From the NCBI GenBank assembly GCA_030595585.1, contig JAUVCY010000084.1, positions 1 to 7,333 on the forward strand: 7,333 bases of DNA, in the 5' to 3' direction. Position numbers and translations under genes: made by a program. Origin of the DNA: Thermoplasmatota archaeon. Its GTDB lineage: Archaea > Thermoplasmatota > Penumbrarchaeia > Penumbrarchaeales > Penumbrarchaeaceae. Shown here piece after piece: positions 1-6,245 of the stretch (the stretch's first letter is position 1; every line of letters begins with the position of its first letter). The notes beneath the pieces are model-generated. The model saw only the letters and a list, made by a program, of their open reading frames with translations. It was not told where the DNA came from and made no database searches.

Positions 1-1318
1 CGTTGTATGGCTCCCGGGGCGTTATCTCGTGAGCGATCGGCTCGACCATAAGCTTGTTGAGGGGCTCAGCCTCCTGTACATGGCCAAGGGCCCAACCCAG
101 CTTGCAGTATGCGACCTCGGGCAGCATGTTGCCCAGCTGGACAACCCCTCTTGACAGGAGGTCCCTGCCCGTATCGTATACGAACATCTGGGTGTAGCCA
201 AAGAGCGTCTGAACGGACATATACATGTGAATGCCCTCCTCATGCGCCCTCTGGATCGGGTCGTAGAGAGGCTTGTTCACGTGGCCAAGGCCGGTGCCGG
301 CTATGATTATGCCCTTGTATCCCTTGTCTATCATCGATTCCAGGATGTCGGGGTCCATGTTGGGATAGTAGTAGAGAATGGCGATCCGGTCCTCCCAATG
401 GGGATATATCTCCACCTCACGATCGGCCCTCCTCCTCCTGTAATCCTTCTTGTAATAGGTGAACTTTCCGTCCTCCACCTTGCCCAGGGGGACGTCTCCC
501 AGGGTCTTGAAGGTGTTCCTGTAGGAGGAGTGCATCTTCCTCACCCTTGTCCCGCGGTGGAGGTAGCAGAACCGGTCCGAGGTGGTACCGAACATGCACA
601 CCATAACCTCCGCCGCATCCGAATAGGCCGCGGTGTTCACGGACCCTATCAGGGTCCTCGCGGCATCGGATGACGGCCGGTCAGAGGAACGCTGGCTGCC
701 CACCATGACGATAGGGACCGGGCTCCCCTGGACCATGAAAGATAGAACTGCGGCCGTGTAATGCATGGTATCCGTCCCATGTCCTATGCAGATGCCCTTT
801 ACGCCGCCCTCTATCTCCTTCTTGATGTGCTCGGCCAGGACCTTCCATTGGTGCGGGCCCATGTTCTCGGAGAAAACGCCAAAGAGCTTCTTGGTGTTGA
901 TATTGGCGATATCCGCAAGCTCGGGCACGGCGCCGAACAGCTCCCCGGGCGTAAATGCGGGTATTACCGCCCCCGTCCTGTAATCGAGCCTGGATGCTAT
1001 CGTGCCCCCCGTTCCCAGGATGGTCACGTTGGGCTTCTTTGGATCGAACGGAAACTCCTTCTCGGGGATCTTGTAATTGGCCTTCCTGCTCCCATCACTC
1101 TTTATCGAGATCACGTTGCCGGCTGTGATGCCGATATTGTATCCCGTGATCATCTTCAGGACAAGGTGATCATCGTCTCCAGCTGACCTGGGAAGGAGTA
1201 CACCCTCTATCTCCTCCTCTCCGGCCTTAACGGTTATCCTGTCCCAAACTGCGACGTTCTCCCTTTTTAGAAGCTCGAGCGCGGGACCGCTGTATCCCTG
1301 ATAGGTGTCGTCGGCCAA
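1..1318 (-). CDS. gatD: Glu-tRNA(Gln) amidotransferase subunit D (GatD), 3' end cut by window
   Basis: GatD is the asparaginase-like subunit of the archaeal GatDE complex. It releases ammonia from glutamine, which GatE uses to convert Glu-tRNA(Gln) to Gln-tRNA(Gln) in the cytoplasm. I translated 439 codons up to the window edge. The N-terminal ~90 residues (YSGPALELLKREN, then GYNIGI near 59-64) form the GatD-specific domain. The asparaginase domain follows, with LGTGGTIAS at 101-109, GHGTDTMHY at 179-187, QRSSDRPSSDA at 209-219 and RKMH at 260-263. Thr103, Thr182, Asp183 and Lys261 match the family's catalytic T/T-D/K set. GatDs are about 435-450 residues long, so only a few residues are missing. 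The frame is closed by a TGA upstream. TTG at 1318 is preferred because GGTGG lies 4 nt before it and the protein then begins like other GatDs. GTG at 1378 is an alternative that adds 20 residues but has no good ribosome site. The gene follows mgtE, probably in one operon. gatE is not in view. Confidence 0.95.
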   Translation of the reverse strand, partial: MADDTYQGYSGPALELLKRENVAVWDRITVKAGEEEIEGVLLPRSAGDDDHLVLKMITGYNIGITAGNVISIKSDGSRKANYKIPEKEFPFDPKKPNVTILGTGGTIASRLDYRTGAVIPAFTPGELFGAVPELADIANINTKKLFGVFSENMGPHQWKVLAEHIKKEIEGGVKGICIGHGTDTMHYTAAVLSFMVQGSPVPIVMVGSQRSSDRPSSDAARTLIGSVNTAAYSDAAEVMVCMFGTTSDRFCYLHRGTRVRKMHSSYRNTFKTLGDVPLGKVEDGKFTYYKKDYRRRRADREVEIYPHWEDRIAILYYYPNMDPDILESMIDKGYKGIIIAGTGLGHVNKPLYDPIQRAHEEGIHMYMSVQTLFGYTQMFVYDTGRDLLSRGVVQLGNMLPEVAYCKLGWALGHVQEAEPLNKLMVEPIAHEITPREPYN

Positions 1319-1322
1319 TATA

Positions 1323-1327
1323 CCACC
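1323..1327 (-). promoter_or_regulatory. Shine-Dalgarno site selecting a TTG start for gatD
   Basis: GGTGG on the minus strand ends 4 nt before the TTG at 1318. No comparable purine-rich site sits before the alternative GTG at 1378. This decides the start, although non-ATG starts cannot be proven from sequence alone. Confidence 0.5.
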
Positions 1328-1385
1328 AAGGGCTGGAATAGACCGCTTGTTAATAACGATTTCTTCGATTGGGTGCACATTCGCT

Positions 1386-2675
1386 TCAGAATATCAGATT
1401 CCCTACGAGGATGCAGATGATCAGGGAGGTGGATCCCACCACGTCCATACAGGCCGTCAGAAGGGGGATGACCACGTTGTCCGGATCGAGACCGATCTTG
1501 AACGATACGTAGGCCGTGTAGTACGCGATCAAGGATGAGACCAAGGTGATCGTCGTTGCCCCCATCATCATGATAAGTAGCAGTTTCGGGTAGAATACGG
1601 TGCCCAATCCCGATATCCATCCCAGGCCGGAAACGGCCAATGACATGACAAAGAAGACCATCAGGGATATCAGGAGAAGGGAGACCGTGGACCGAATCAT
1701 GAGGCGGTTGGGCTCAAGCGTGATCTGGTCCTGACCCAGATATGCCGAGGATGTCAATCTGGAGCCCAGTATGGAACCAATGGACCCTCCCTGCGCGTTG
1801 AAGGCGGGGATCAACATCAGGAATATCGCTCCCTGGAAGAATATGTCGAAGTTGGCCTGGAGCATGATGCCAGATATGCTGGATAGGAGAATGGCGAGCA
1901 TCGCAAACGGAAGGGACCCCCTGAGCACCTTTCTTACCTCGATATAGCGGAGGAAGAGCATCATCGTCAATATGATCAGAATGAGGACCAGGCCGATAAC
2001 GACGGAAATGACCACCACGAGATGGGGTATGTTCAGGACGATGAAGGCCGAGATGAACATGACAGGTATGGTCGTAATATCTCCGGTAGTGGCGATTATC
2101 GGTGCCGAGATGTTGTCCGGATCATATCCACGTCGGAACGATATCAGGGTGACGCCGATGGTGATCGCGAACATCAGGACCCCCGATATCACCCCTGCCG
2201 AAATGGAGATGAACAGAAGTGTGGATACCGGGGCGATCTCTATCGAGAAGAGGCCTGACAACACCACGCCGGCAATGGGTATCAAGGCCGACAGGAGCAT
2301 CAGCTGGACCGCAGTCGAGAAGAGCTGGGTGGAGAGCTCCCTGTTGTTCCTCATCGTGGGTTCGATCTGCCCCAGGTGGAGGCGCGACCCTATCCTTGCC
2401 GCCAGGGCCCCGAAGGTGTTGCCCCTTATCCCGATCGTAGGGGGCAGAAGTATTATCAGGCCCGGGATCAGGACCATATACTCCTCGAAGGTGCCCATTA
2501 TAAGGCCGGGAAACAGGTCGGCCATGCCTGCAAAAAGTAGTATCAACGAGGATTGTCTCAGAATCTGCATTTCCGGTTTTAAGAAACGTCGCCCCCATCT
2601 AGCCACCGAACGGAACATAGCCCGGGCTGGGTAACTGGTGCCATCTCTCCTCTGGCCCGCTCCCTTTACACTCAA
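1386..2675 (-). CDS. Tandem-domain MgtE/SLC41-type magnesium (divalent cation) transporter
   Basis: This is a 429-residue membrane protein with two homologous MgtE membrane domains in tandem, as in eukaryotic SLC41 carriers. It lacks the N-terminal helical and CBS regulatory domains of bacterial MgtE. Half 1 carries LIPGLIILLPPTIGIRGN (69-86) and ARIGSRLHLG (93-102), then GYDPDNISAPIIATTGD (183-199). Half 2 repeats these as LIPAFNAQGGSIGSILGSRL (288-307), AYLG (311-314) and GLDPDNVVIPLLTACMD (395-411). Asp199 and Asp411 correspond to the pore aspartate that binds Mg2+ in MgtE. About ten hydrophobic segments are visible, five per half. The likely role is Mg2+ or other divalent metal transport across the cytoplasmic membrane; specificity cannot be read from the sequence. 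The TTG start is supported by AGGAGG 8 nt upstream. ATG at 2618 (residue 20) is an alternative but lacks a ribosome site. gatD follows closely downstream, and the thermosome gene is divergent. Confidence 0.9.
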   Translation of the reverse strand: MSVKGAGQRRDGTSYPARAMFRSVARWGRRFLKPEMQILRQSSLILLFAGMADLFPGLIMGTFEEYMVLIPGLIILLPPTIGIRGNTFGALAARIGSRLHLGQIEPTMRNNRELSTQLFSTAVQLMLLSALIPIAGVVLSGLFSIEIAPVSTLLFISISAGVISGVLMFAITIGVTLISFRRGYDPDNISAPIIATTGDITTIPVMFISAFIVLNIPHLVVVISVVIGLVLILIILTMMLFLRYIEVRKVLRGSLPFAMLAILLSSISGIMLQANFDIFFQGAIFLMLIPAFNAQGGSIGSILGSRLTSSAYLGQDQITLEPNRLMIRSTVSLLLISLMVFFVMSLAVSGLGWISGLGTVFYPKLLLIMMMGATTITLVSSLIAYYTAYVSFKIGLDPDNVVIPLLTACMDVVGSTSLIICILVGNLIF

Positions 2676-2681
2676 GGCTGG

Positions 2682-2689
2682 TTCCTCCT
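2682..2689 (-). promoter_or_regulatory. Strong Shine-Dalgarno site for the mgtE TTG start
   Basis: The minus strand reads AGGAGGAA, with GGAGG ending 8 nt before the TTG at 2675. This is a near-perfect anti-Shine-Dalgarno match and the main reason for taking the TTG rather than the ATG at 2618. Confidence 0.7.
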
Positions 2690-2757
2690 GCGGCAGTCAA
2701 ACGTTCGTGAGGTTCGTCTTCATCGATCATTTCTTATCTACCCTGTTCTACGAGCTT

Positions 2758-2812
2758 GTCGTGGAACACGACTACACAGTAGTGGTCTTATTTATTGTTT
2801 ACCCAGTTGGGT
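2758..2812. repeat. Three short perfect inverted repeats in the divergent mgtE/thermosome promoter region
   Basis: GTCGTG-gaa-CACGAC spans 2758-2772, ACTAC-aca-GTAGT spans 2771-2783 (sharing two bases with the first), and ACCCA-gt-TGGGT spans 2801-2812. They flank the candidate mgtE TATA box at 2788-2796, and the first covers its predicted start site. This is the position expected of operator sites or a structured leader. The three arms differ in sequence, so they are not copies of one site. Confidence 0.5.
2788..2796 (-). promoter_or_regulatory. Candidate TATA box for the mgtE-gatD operon
   Basis: The minus strand reads AATAAATAA in an otherwise mixed-composition stretch. Transcription about 25 nt downstream would start near 2765 and give a leader of about 90 nt before the mgtE TTG. 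No convincing BRE is seen, so this is a candidate only. Confidence 0.35.
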
Positions 2813-2851
2813 CACGAAGGATATTCGCCTGTAAAAATTGGCAATGTTATT

Positions 2852-2864
2852 AAGTTGTTAACTT
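2852..2864. repeat. Inverted repeat upstream of the thermosome promoter
   Basis: AAGTT-gtt-AACTT is a perfect 5-bp inverted repeat with a 3-nt spacer, ending 14 bp before the TATA-like sequence at 2879-2886. It could be an operator or activator site for the chaperonin gene. It does not match the heat-shock regulator sites I recall for other archaea. Confidence 0.35.
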
Positions 2865-2878
2865 TCAGTTGAGATAAT

Positions 2879-2886
2879 TTTATATA
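2879..2886 (+). promoter_or_regulatory. Upstream TATA-like element, thermosome
   Basis: TTTATATA matches the archaeal TATA consensus. It would start transcription near 2909-2912, leaving a leader of about 60 nt. It lies 30 bp before a second, better candidate, so it is either an alternative promoter or simply AT-rich DNA. Confidence 0.4.
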
Positions 2887-2900
2887 GAAGAGGAAATAAA

Positions 2901-2916
2901 CGAAATGCTTTTATAG
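2901..2916 (+). promoter_or_regulatory. Thermosome promoter (BRE plus TATA box)
   Basis: CGAAA (2901-2905) followed by TGCTTTTATAG (2906-2916) matches the purine-rich BRE plus TATA arrangement of archaeal promoters. The predicted start is about 2937-2941, giving a leader of roughly 35 nt that contains the ribosome site at 2961-2968. Confidence 0.65.
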
Positions 2917-2960
2917 AAGTTAGATATAACCGGAGAATTCAGTATCATTTAGTAAAAAAT

Positions 2961-2968
2961 GAGGTGAT
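2961..2968 (+). promoter_or_regulatory. Perfect archaeal Shine-Dalgarno site of the thermosome gene
   Basis: GAGGTGAT is fully complementary to the AUCACCUC at the 3' end of archaeal 16S rRNA and ends 5 nt before ATG 2974. A second ATG follows directly at 2977, but the first has the usual spacing. Confidence 0.85.
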
Positions 2969-2973
2969 TTTGT

Positions 2974-4617
2974 ATGATGGGAGGAACTCCGATATTTGTG
3001 TTAAAGGAAGGAACGGAAAGGGAGTCCGGCAAGGGCGCCCAGATCAAGAACATCGCAGCTGCCAAGGCGATAGCCGATGCTGTGAGGACCACCCTCGGCC
3101 CCAAGGGCATGGACAAGATGCTCGTGGACTCCATGGGCGATGTCATCATCACCAACGATGGTGTGACGATCCTCAAAGAGGTAGATGTTGAGCACCCCGC
3201 AGCCAAGATGGTGATCGAGGTAGCAAAGACCCAGGACGAGCAGTGCGGGGATGGGACCACAACGGCTGTGATCTTCGCCGGCGAGCTCCTCAAGCTCTCG
3301 GAGACGCTGATCGAGAAGAACGTCCACCCCACCCTCATTACCGAGGGATACAGGCTGGCGGCCGACAAGGCCGTGGAGGTCCTCAAAGGGATGGCCCTTG
3401 AAGTGGGCATCGACGACGATGAGAACCTCAAGAACATAGCCCTGACATCGATGACAGGGAAAGCTGCAGGAGATATGAAAGATGTACTTGCAGATGTCGT
3501 CGTAAAGGCCGTCAAGGCCGTTGCTGAGAAGAAGGGCGATGAATACACGGTGGACATCGACAACATCAAGGTTGAGAAGAAGCAGGGCGGCTCCGTAAAT
3601 GACACAAACCTGATCGAGGGGATCCTCGTGGACAAGGAGAGGGTGCATCAGAACATGCCCCAGTCCATCGATTCACCCAAGATCGCCCTGATCAACGCCG
3701 CCTTCGAGGTCAAGAAGACAGAGGTGGACGCAAAGATCCAGATCACCGACCCCTCCCAGTTCCAGAAGTTCCTGGAGAACGAGGAGAACATCCTCAGGGC
3801 GATGGCCGAAAAGGTCTCGGACGCGGGTGTCAATGCGGTGTTCTGTCAGAAGGGCATCGACGACCTCGCACAGCACTTCCTCGCAAAGAGGGGCATATAC
3901 GCTGTGAGAAGGGTGAAGAAGTCCGACATGGAGAAGCTCGCCAAGGCGACCGGCGCCAAGATCGTCTCGAACCTGGATGACCTCTCAGCAGAGGACCTGG
4001 GAAGCGCTGGAAACGTTAAAGAGGAGAAGATCGGCGGGGACGACATGACCTTCGTCACCGGCTGCACCAACGCAAAGGCGGTCTCCATTCTTATCAGGGG
4101 AGCGTCCGAGCACGTCATCGACGAGATCGAGAGGGGAATGCACGACGCACTGTCCACCGTGGGAGTCGCCATCGAGGATGGGCTCATGACCGCGGGCGGC
4201 GGCGCTGCATCGGTGGAGATCGCCAGAGAGCTCCGCACATTCGCCATCCAGACCGGTGGAAGAGAGCAGTTCGCCATCGAGGCGTTCGCCTCGGCCCTTG
4301 AGGTCGTCCCAAGGACCCTCGCGGAGAACGCGGGCCTCGACCCGATCAACACGATCATCGCGATCAACAAGGCCCACGCAGAGGGCAAGAAGTTCCACGG
4401 CATCAATGTTTACACAGGAGTCGTGGAGGACATGAGAGTGCTGAACGTCCTTGAACCTCTCAGGGTCGGCACACAGGCGATAATGGCCGCATCCGAGACC
4501 GCAAACCTCATCCTCAGGATAGATGATATCATCAAGTCCAAGGGAGGCGGCGGTGGAATGCCTCCAGGTATGCCTCCGGGCGGCATGCCCCCAGGCATGG
4601 GCGGAATGGATTATTGA
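2974..4617 (+). CDS. Thermosome subunit (group II chaperonin)
   Basis: This is a complete 547-residue thermosome subunit, the normal length for the family. Such subunits build a double-ring cytoplasmic chaperonin that folds proteins using ATP and a built-in lid. The equatorial domain has LGPKGMDKML (41-50), NDGVTILKE (61-69) and GDGTTTAV (92-99) for nucleotide and Mg2+ binding. Asp391 in HDALS corresponds to the ATPase aspartate (GroEL Asp398), and LMTAGGGAASVEIA (404-417) is the second nucleotide-binding loop. The apical domain lies around 215-365. The C-terminus is the typical flexible tail, GGGGG followed by MPPG repeats and ending GMDY. The alpha/beta paralogue cannot be assigned. The gene stands alone with its own promoter, ideal ribosome site and hairpin terminator, as expected of a highly expressed gene. 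Its C-ending codons (ATC, AAC, GTC) contrast with the more AT-rich genes to its right. Confidence 0.98.
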   Translation: MMGGTPIFVLKEGTERESGKGAQIKNIAAAKAIADAVRTTLGPKGMDKMLVDSMGDVIITNDGVTILKEVDVEHPAAKMVIEVAKTQDEQCGDGTTTAVIFAGELLKLSETLIEKNVHPTLITEGYRLAADKAVEVLKGMALEVGIDDDENLKNIALTSMTGKAAGDMKDVLADVVVKAVKAVAEKKGDEYTVDIDNIKVEKKQGGSVNDTNLIEGILVDKERVHQNMPQSIDSPKIALINAAFEVKKTEVDAKIQITDPSQFQKFLENEENILRAMAEKVSDAGVNAVFCQKGIDDLAQHFLAKRGIYAVRRVKKSDMEKLAKATGAKIVSNLDDLSAEDLGSAGNVKEEKIGGDDMTFVTGCTNAKAVSILIRGASEHVIDEIERGMHDALSTVGVAIEDGLMTAGGGAASVEIARELRTFAIQTGGREQFAIEAFASALEVVPRTLAENAGLDPINTIIAINKAHAEGKKFHGINVYTGVVEDMRVLNVLEPLRVGTQAIMAASETANLILRIDDIIKSKGGGGGMPPGMPPGGMPPGMGGMDY

Positions 4618-4641
4618 TATCCGTTCAGATAAGTAATTTCG

Positions 4642-4670
4642 GGGGGCCTTTTGGCCCCCTTTTTTATTTT
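4642..4670 (+). terminator. Hairpin terminator of the thermosome gene
   Basis: GGGGGCC (4642-4648), loop TTTT, GGCCCCC (4653-4659), then TTTTTTATTTT. The 7-bp GC stem and T-tract lie 24 bp after the stop codon. This is the layout of a bacterial intrinsic terminator. In archaea the T-tract alone usually suffices, so the strong stem is notable. Confidence 0.85.
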
Positions 4671-4704
4671 GAATATTATTATTATATTTTTCAAAATAAA
4701 AAAG
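4659..4704. repeat. 15-bp perfect inverted repeat formed by two facing T-tracts
   Basis: CTTTTTTATTTTGAA (4659-4673) is repeated as its exact reverse complement at 4690-4704 around a 16-nt AT-only spacer. Each arm is the T-tract after a terminator hairpin, one serving each strand, so the repeat looks like paired terminators rather than a mobile element. Confidence 0.8.
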
Positions 4705-4727
4705 CCGGAAAAAACTCTGTTTTTTCC
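4693..4727 (-). terminator. Hairpin terminator for the leftward MNT-HEPN transcript
   Basis: Read on the minus strand, GGAAAAAAC (4727-4719), loop AGA, GTTTTTTCC (4715-4707), then GGC and TTTTTTATTTT. The 9-bp perfect stem followed by a T-tract faces the thermosome terminator. It lies about 135 bp beyond the HEPN stop codon, leaving a long 3' untranslated region. Confidence 0.75.
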
Positions 4728-4732
4728 AGGGT

Positions 4733-4775
4733 TTGAATGTTTAAGAGATAGGCAATATCTCAACCTAACATTCAA
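4733..4775 (-). other. Two-tier stem-loop in the 3' region downstream of the HEPN gene
   Basis: The outer arms TTGAATGTT (4733-4741) and AACATTCAA (4767-4775) pair perfectly over 9 bp. The inner arms GAGATA (4745-4750) and TATCTC (4756-4761) pair over 6 bp, with a 5-nt loop and a small asymmetric internal loop. It precedes the minus-strand terminator hairpin by 5 bp, so the leftward transcript would end in two stacked structures. Its function is unknown: 3'-end stability, a processed small RNA, or a DNA site with dyad symmetry. Strand is assigned from the presumed transcript. Confidence 0.6.
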
Positions 4776-4861
4776 TTTCAGCGTATTAACTTTGGAGTGC
4801 ACCCCCAAAATGATACAAACATCTCAGAAGGTCACGTTTAGATCAGGTGGACGATCGGGGG

Positions 4862-5224
4862 TCAAATTAGTTCCTCGATTTTTTCCATTATCTCCTCCAC
4901 GGTTATGAGACAATCCTCTGCCTCGTCCCGGGATATCGTTCTCTTCTCATCCCCGATCCTGGTATTTCCATAGAAATCAACATTTCTTATCTCCCATAGC
5001 TCATCGATCCGGTCTCCGAACGATATGAGAAGTTCCTTGGCCCTCTCCCTTCTCGCAAAATGTGATCTCCTGTCCCCTCCGTTCTTGATCTTGAGAAGAG
5101 ATATCGTGGCGGATTCGAATGCCTGATATGAGAGGCCGGCAACCCCTACGTAATCGCCAAGATCAAACAGCTTTCGTGCTGATGATAACAACCTCTTGGC
5201 CCGATCCAGATCTATTTCAACCAT
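4862..5224 (-). CDS. HEPN-domain protein with atypical R-x4-Y motif (HepT-like)
   Basis: This 120-residue all-helical protein fits the short stand-alone HEPN family. YQAFESATISLL (33-44) matches the conserved first helical pair, and RRSHFARRERAKELL (52-66) precedes the signature helix. HEPN RNases carry R-x4-6-H. Here the motif is RNVDFYG (80-86): Arg80 and Asn81 are kept, but the histidine position holds Tyr85. HEPN domains paired with MNT proteins act as HepT toxins that cut RNA or tRNA in known type VII systems. Without the His, this one may instead be a non-catalytic partner or substrate-binding subunit. It is translated from ATG 5224, overlapping the MNT stop by 13 nt, so the two are probably coupled and form a complex. 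The final gene position is followed by a structured 3' region. The family call is firm; toxicity is unproven. Confidence 0.85.
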   Translation of the reverse strand: MVEIDLDRAKRLLSSARKLFDLGDYVGVAGLSYQAFESATISLLKIKNGGDRRSHFARRERAKELLISFGDRIDELWEIRNVDFYGNTRIGDEKRTISRDEAEDCLITVEEIMEKIEELI

Positions 5225-6087
5225 ATCCTGTCTCCCCTTCTGGATAACTCCTCATCTATTTCCTCTATTCGTTTTTCCAGGTTGTCATCGTTTCTGATCT
5301 CACTTTTCGATACGGTCGCACCCTTGTAGACGATAGATCCGATCTCACCCAGGGTCACCATTGCCACCCTCCTGAAATATTCCCCGCCCTCATCATTGAG
5401 CTGAATGGATCTTGATAGGTTATCTTTACAGGACCTCAGACGGGATATCAGATAGGATGTATCGATATATTCCAGATCTGACCTCGCCTGGAAAAGAGCG
5501 TTGTCTCCTGTCAATGATATGCCGAAAAGAACTGCATCCAAAATAGCCAGGTCTCTGGGTAAAAAGAACTCTTTTACATCGCAGCTGTGGATCTCTATCC
5601 TCTGTTCCGGGAGGGCCGCTCTTGCGATCCTCTTGATCTTCTTGATCGTCACCTCATCTGAACCCACGACAAGAAGATCGATATCGCTATTCTTCGAAGC
5701 AGTCCCCCTTGCATAGCTACCGAACAGGACCAAGGTTGAGATCCCTCCTCTTTCCGGGAGAAGCAGAGAGATGGCGTTCCTGATCGAGGGTTCCACAAGC
5801 ATGTGATCCTCATTGTTGAAAAGTGAAAAGAGAGGCAGTGCAATCGGAGATGAGGTGTTTATCCGGACAAGAGATCTGCCTCTATTGAGGGATCTCCGTA
5901 TTATCCCGATCTGATCCAGACTCTTGAGGCCTCTGTGAACATTCGCCCTTGACGTGTTCATGCACCCTGAGATCTCCGAAATGGATCGATACCTGTAGAG
6001 GCTCCGATAGAGTATTCTCAGTACCCTGATAGACGTTTTGGATCCGAGAGCATCGAGTGTGTATCTTTTATTTGACATATGTTTCAT
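5212..6087 (-). CDS. Winged-helix/MNT nucleotidyltransferase fusion (MntA-like)
   Basis: This 291-residue protein has three parts. Residues ~10-78 form a winged helix-turn-helix (SISEISGCMNTSRANVHRGL at 35-54, LDQIGIIRR at 57-65), as in DNA-binding regulators. Residues ~100-195 form a minimal nucleotidyltransferase domain with GSYARG (123-128) and DID (135-137), exactly the G-S-x10-D-x-D pattern of MNT/MntA enzymes. Glu165 in RIEIH is a likely third metal ligand. The rest (~200-291) is helical and charged. MntA antitoxins silence HepT by transferring AMP to it. The winged helix suggests this protein may also bind DNA, perhaps its own promoter. The start is ATG 6087, with ATG 6078 also possible; neither has a Shine-Dalgarno site, consistent with a very short leader. 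It overlaps the HEPN gene by 13 nt. Domain calls are firm; the antitoxin role is by analogy. Confidence 0.85.
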   Translation of the reverse strand: MKHMSNKRYTLDALGSKTSIRVLRILYRSLYRYRSISEISGCMNTSRANVHRGLKSLDQIGIIRRSLNRGRSLVRINTSSPIALPLFSLFNNEDHMLVEPSIRNAISLLLPERGGISTLVLFGSYARGTASKNSDIDLLVVGSDEVTIKKIKRIARAALPEQRIEIHSCDVKEFFLPRDLAILDAVLFGISLTGDNALFQARSDLEYIDTSYLISRLRSCKDNLSRSIQLNDEGGEYFRRVAMVTLGEIGSIVYKGATVSKSEIRNDDNLEKRIEEIDEELSRRGDRIWLK

Positions 6088-6122
6088 TTTTGGTACACTT
6101 CAATAAGGTATTTGCGATCATC

Positions 6123-6131
6123 ATATATAGA
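6123..6131 (-). promoter_or_regulatory. Candidate TATA box of the MNT-HEPN operon
   Basis: The minus strand reads TCTATATAT. Transcription about 25 nt downstream would begin near 6100, only ~13 nt before ATG 6087, which fits the absence of a ribosome site. The TATATA core is self-complementary, so the same box could also fire rightward. Confidence 0.45.
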
Positions 6132-6149
6132 AATATCGGATGTTATGAT

Positions 6150-6245
6150 AGAATGGATCGGGGTCAGACCGAGGAAAATACCTATCAGCGCAGCCCAGTT
6201 GTAACTCAAAATATTGAACTTCATGGGGCTTTTGCCCCCCTTTTT
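6150..6245 (+). ncRNA. Possible small plus-strand RNA
   Basis: A plus-strand hairpin terminator at 6225-6245 has no plus-strand protein gene feeding it. The self-complementary TATATA at 6124-6129 could start a plus transcript near 6150, giving an RNA of about 95 nt. No known RNA family, C/D boxes or tRNA fold was recognised, and there is no clear BRE. An open frame through this stretch continues into the antisense of the GH26 gene and resembles nothing I know. Confidence 0.2.
6158..6172. repeat. Small palindrome upstream of the MNT promoter
   Basis: TCGG (6158-6161) and CCGA (6169-6172) flank a nested GGTC-a-GACC (6162-6170). It lies about 30 bp behind the candidate MNT TATA box, where an operator for the winged-helix domain could sit. 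It is short and could be chance. Confidence 0.25.

Noticed and set aside
227..1186. Plus-strand frames of 141-148 codons at the left end
   Set aside because: They are antisense to gatD, whose minus-strand translation contains all asparaginase motifs without interruption.
1972..2634. 220-codon plus-strand open frame
   Set aside because: It lies fully antisense to the well-supported MgtE transporter, has a low-complexity Arg/Met/Ile composition and no family resemblance. It is a shadow frame.
2758..2812. Mg2+-sensing riboswitch (M-box type) in the mgtE leader
   Set aside because: M-box riboswitches are known from bacteria, the predicted leader is only about 90 nt, and I see no conserved M-box elements, only short palindromes.
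2949..4406. Minus-strand frames under the thermosome gene (186-228 codons)
   Set aside because: They are antisense to a complete chaperonin gene. Their Ser/Thr/Ala-rich composition is that of a complement frame.
4659..4704. 15-bp inverted repeat as ends of a miniature mobile element
   Set aside because: The arms are the T-tracts of two opposed terminators, the spacer is only 16 nt, and no target-site duplication is visible.
4651..4908. 85-codon plus-strand frame across the convergent gap
   Set aside because: Its start lies in the thermosome terminator, most of it translates hairpins and T-tracts, and it runs into the antisense of the HEPN gene.
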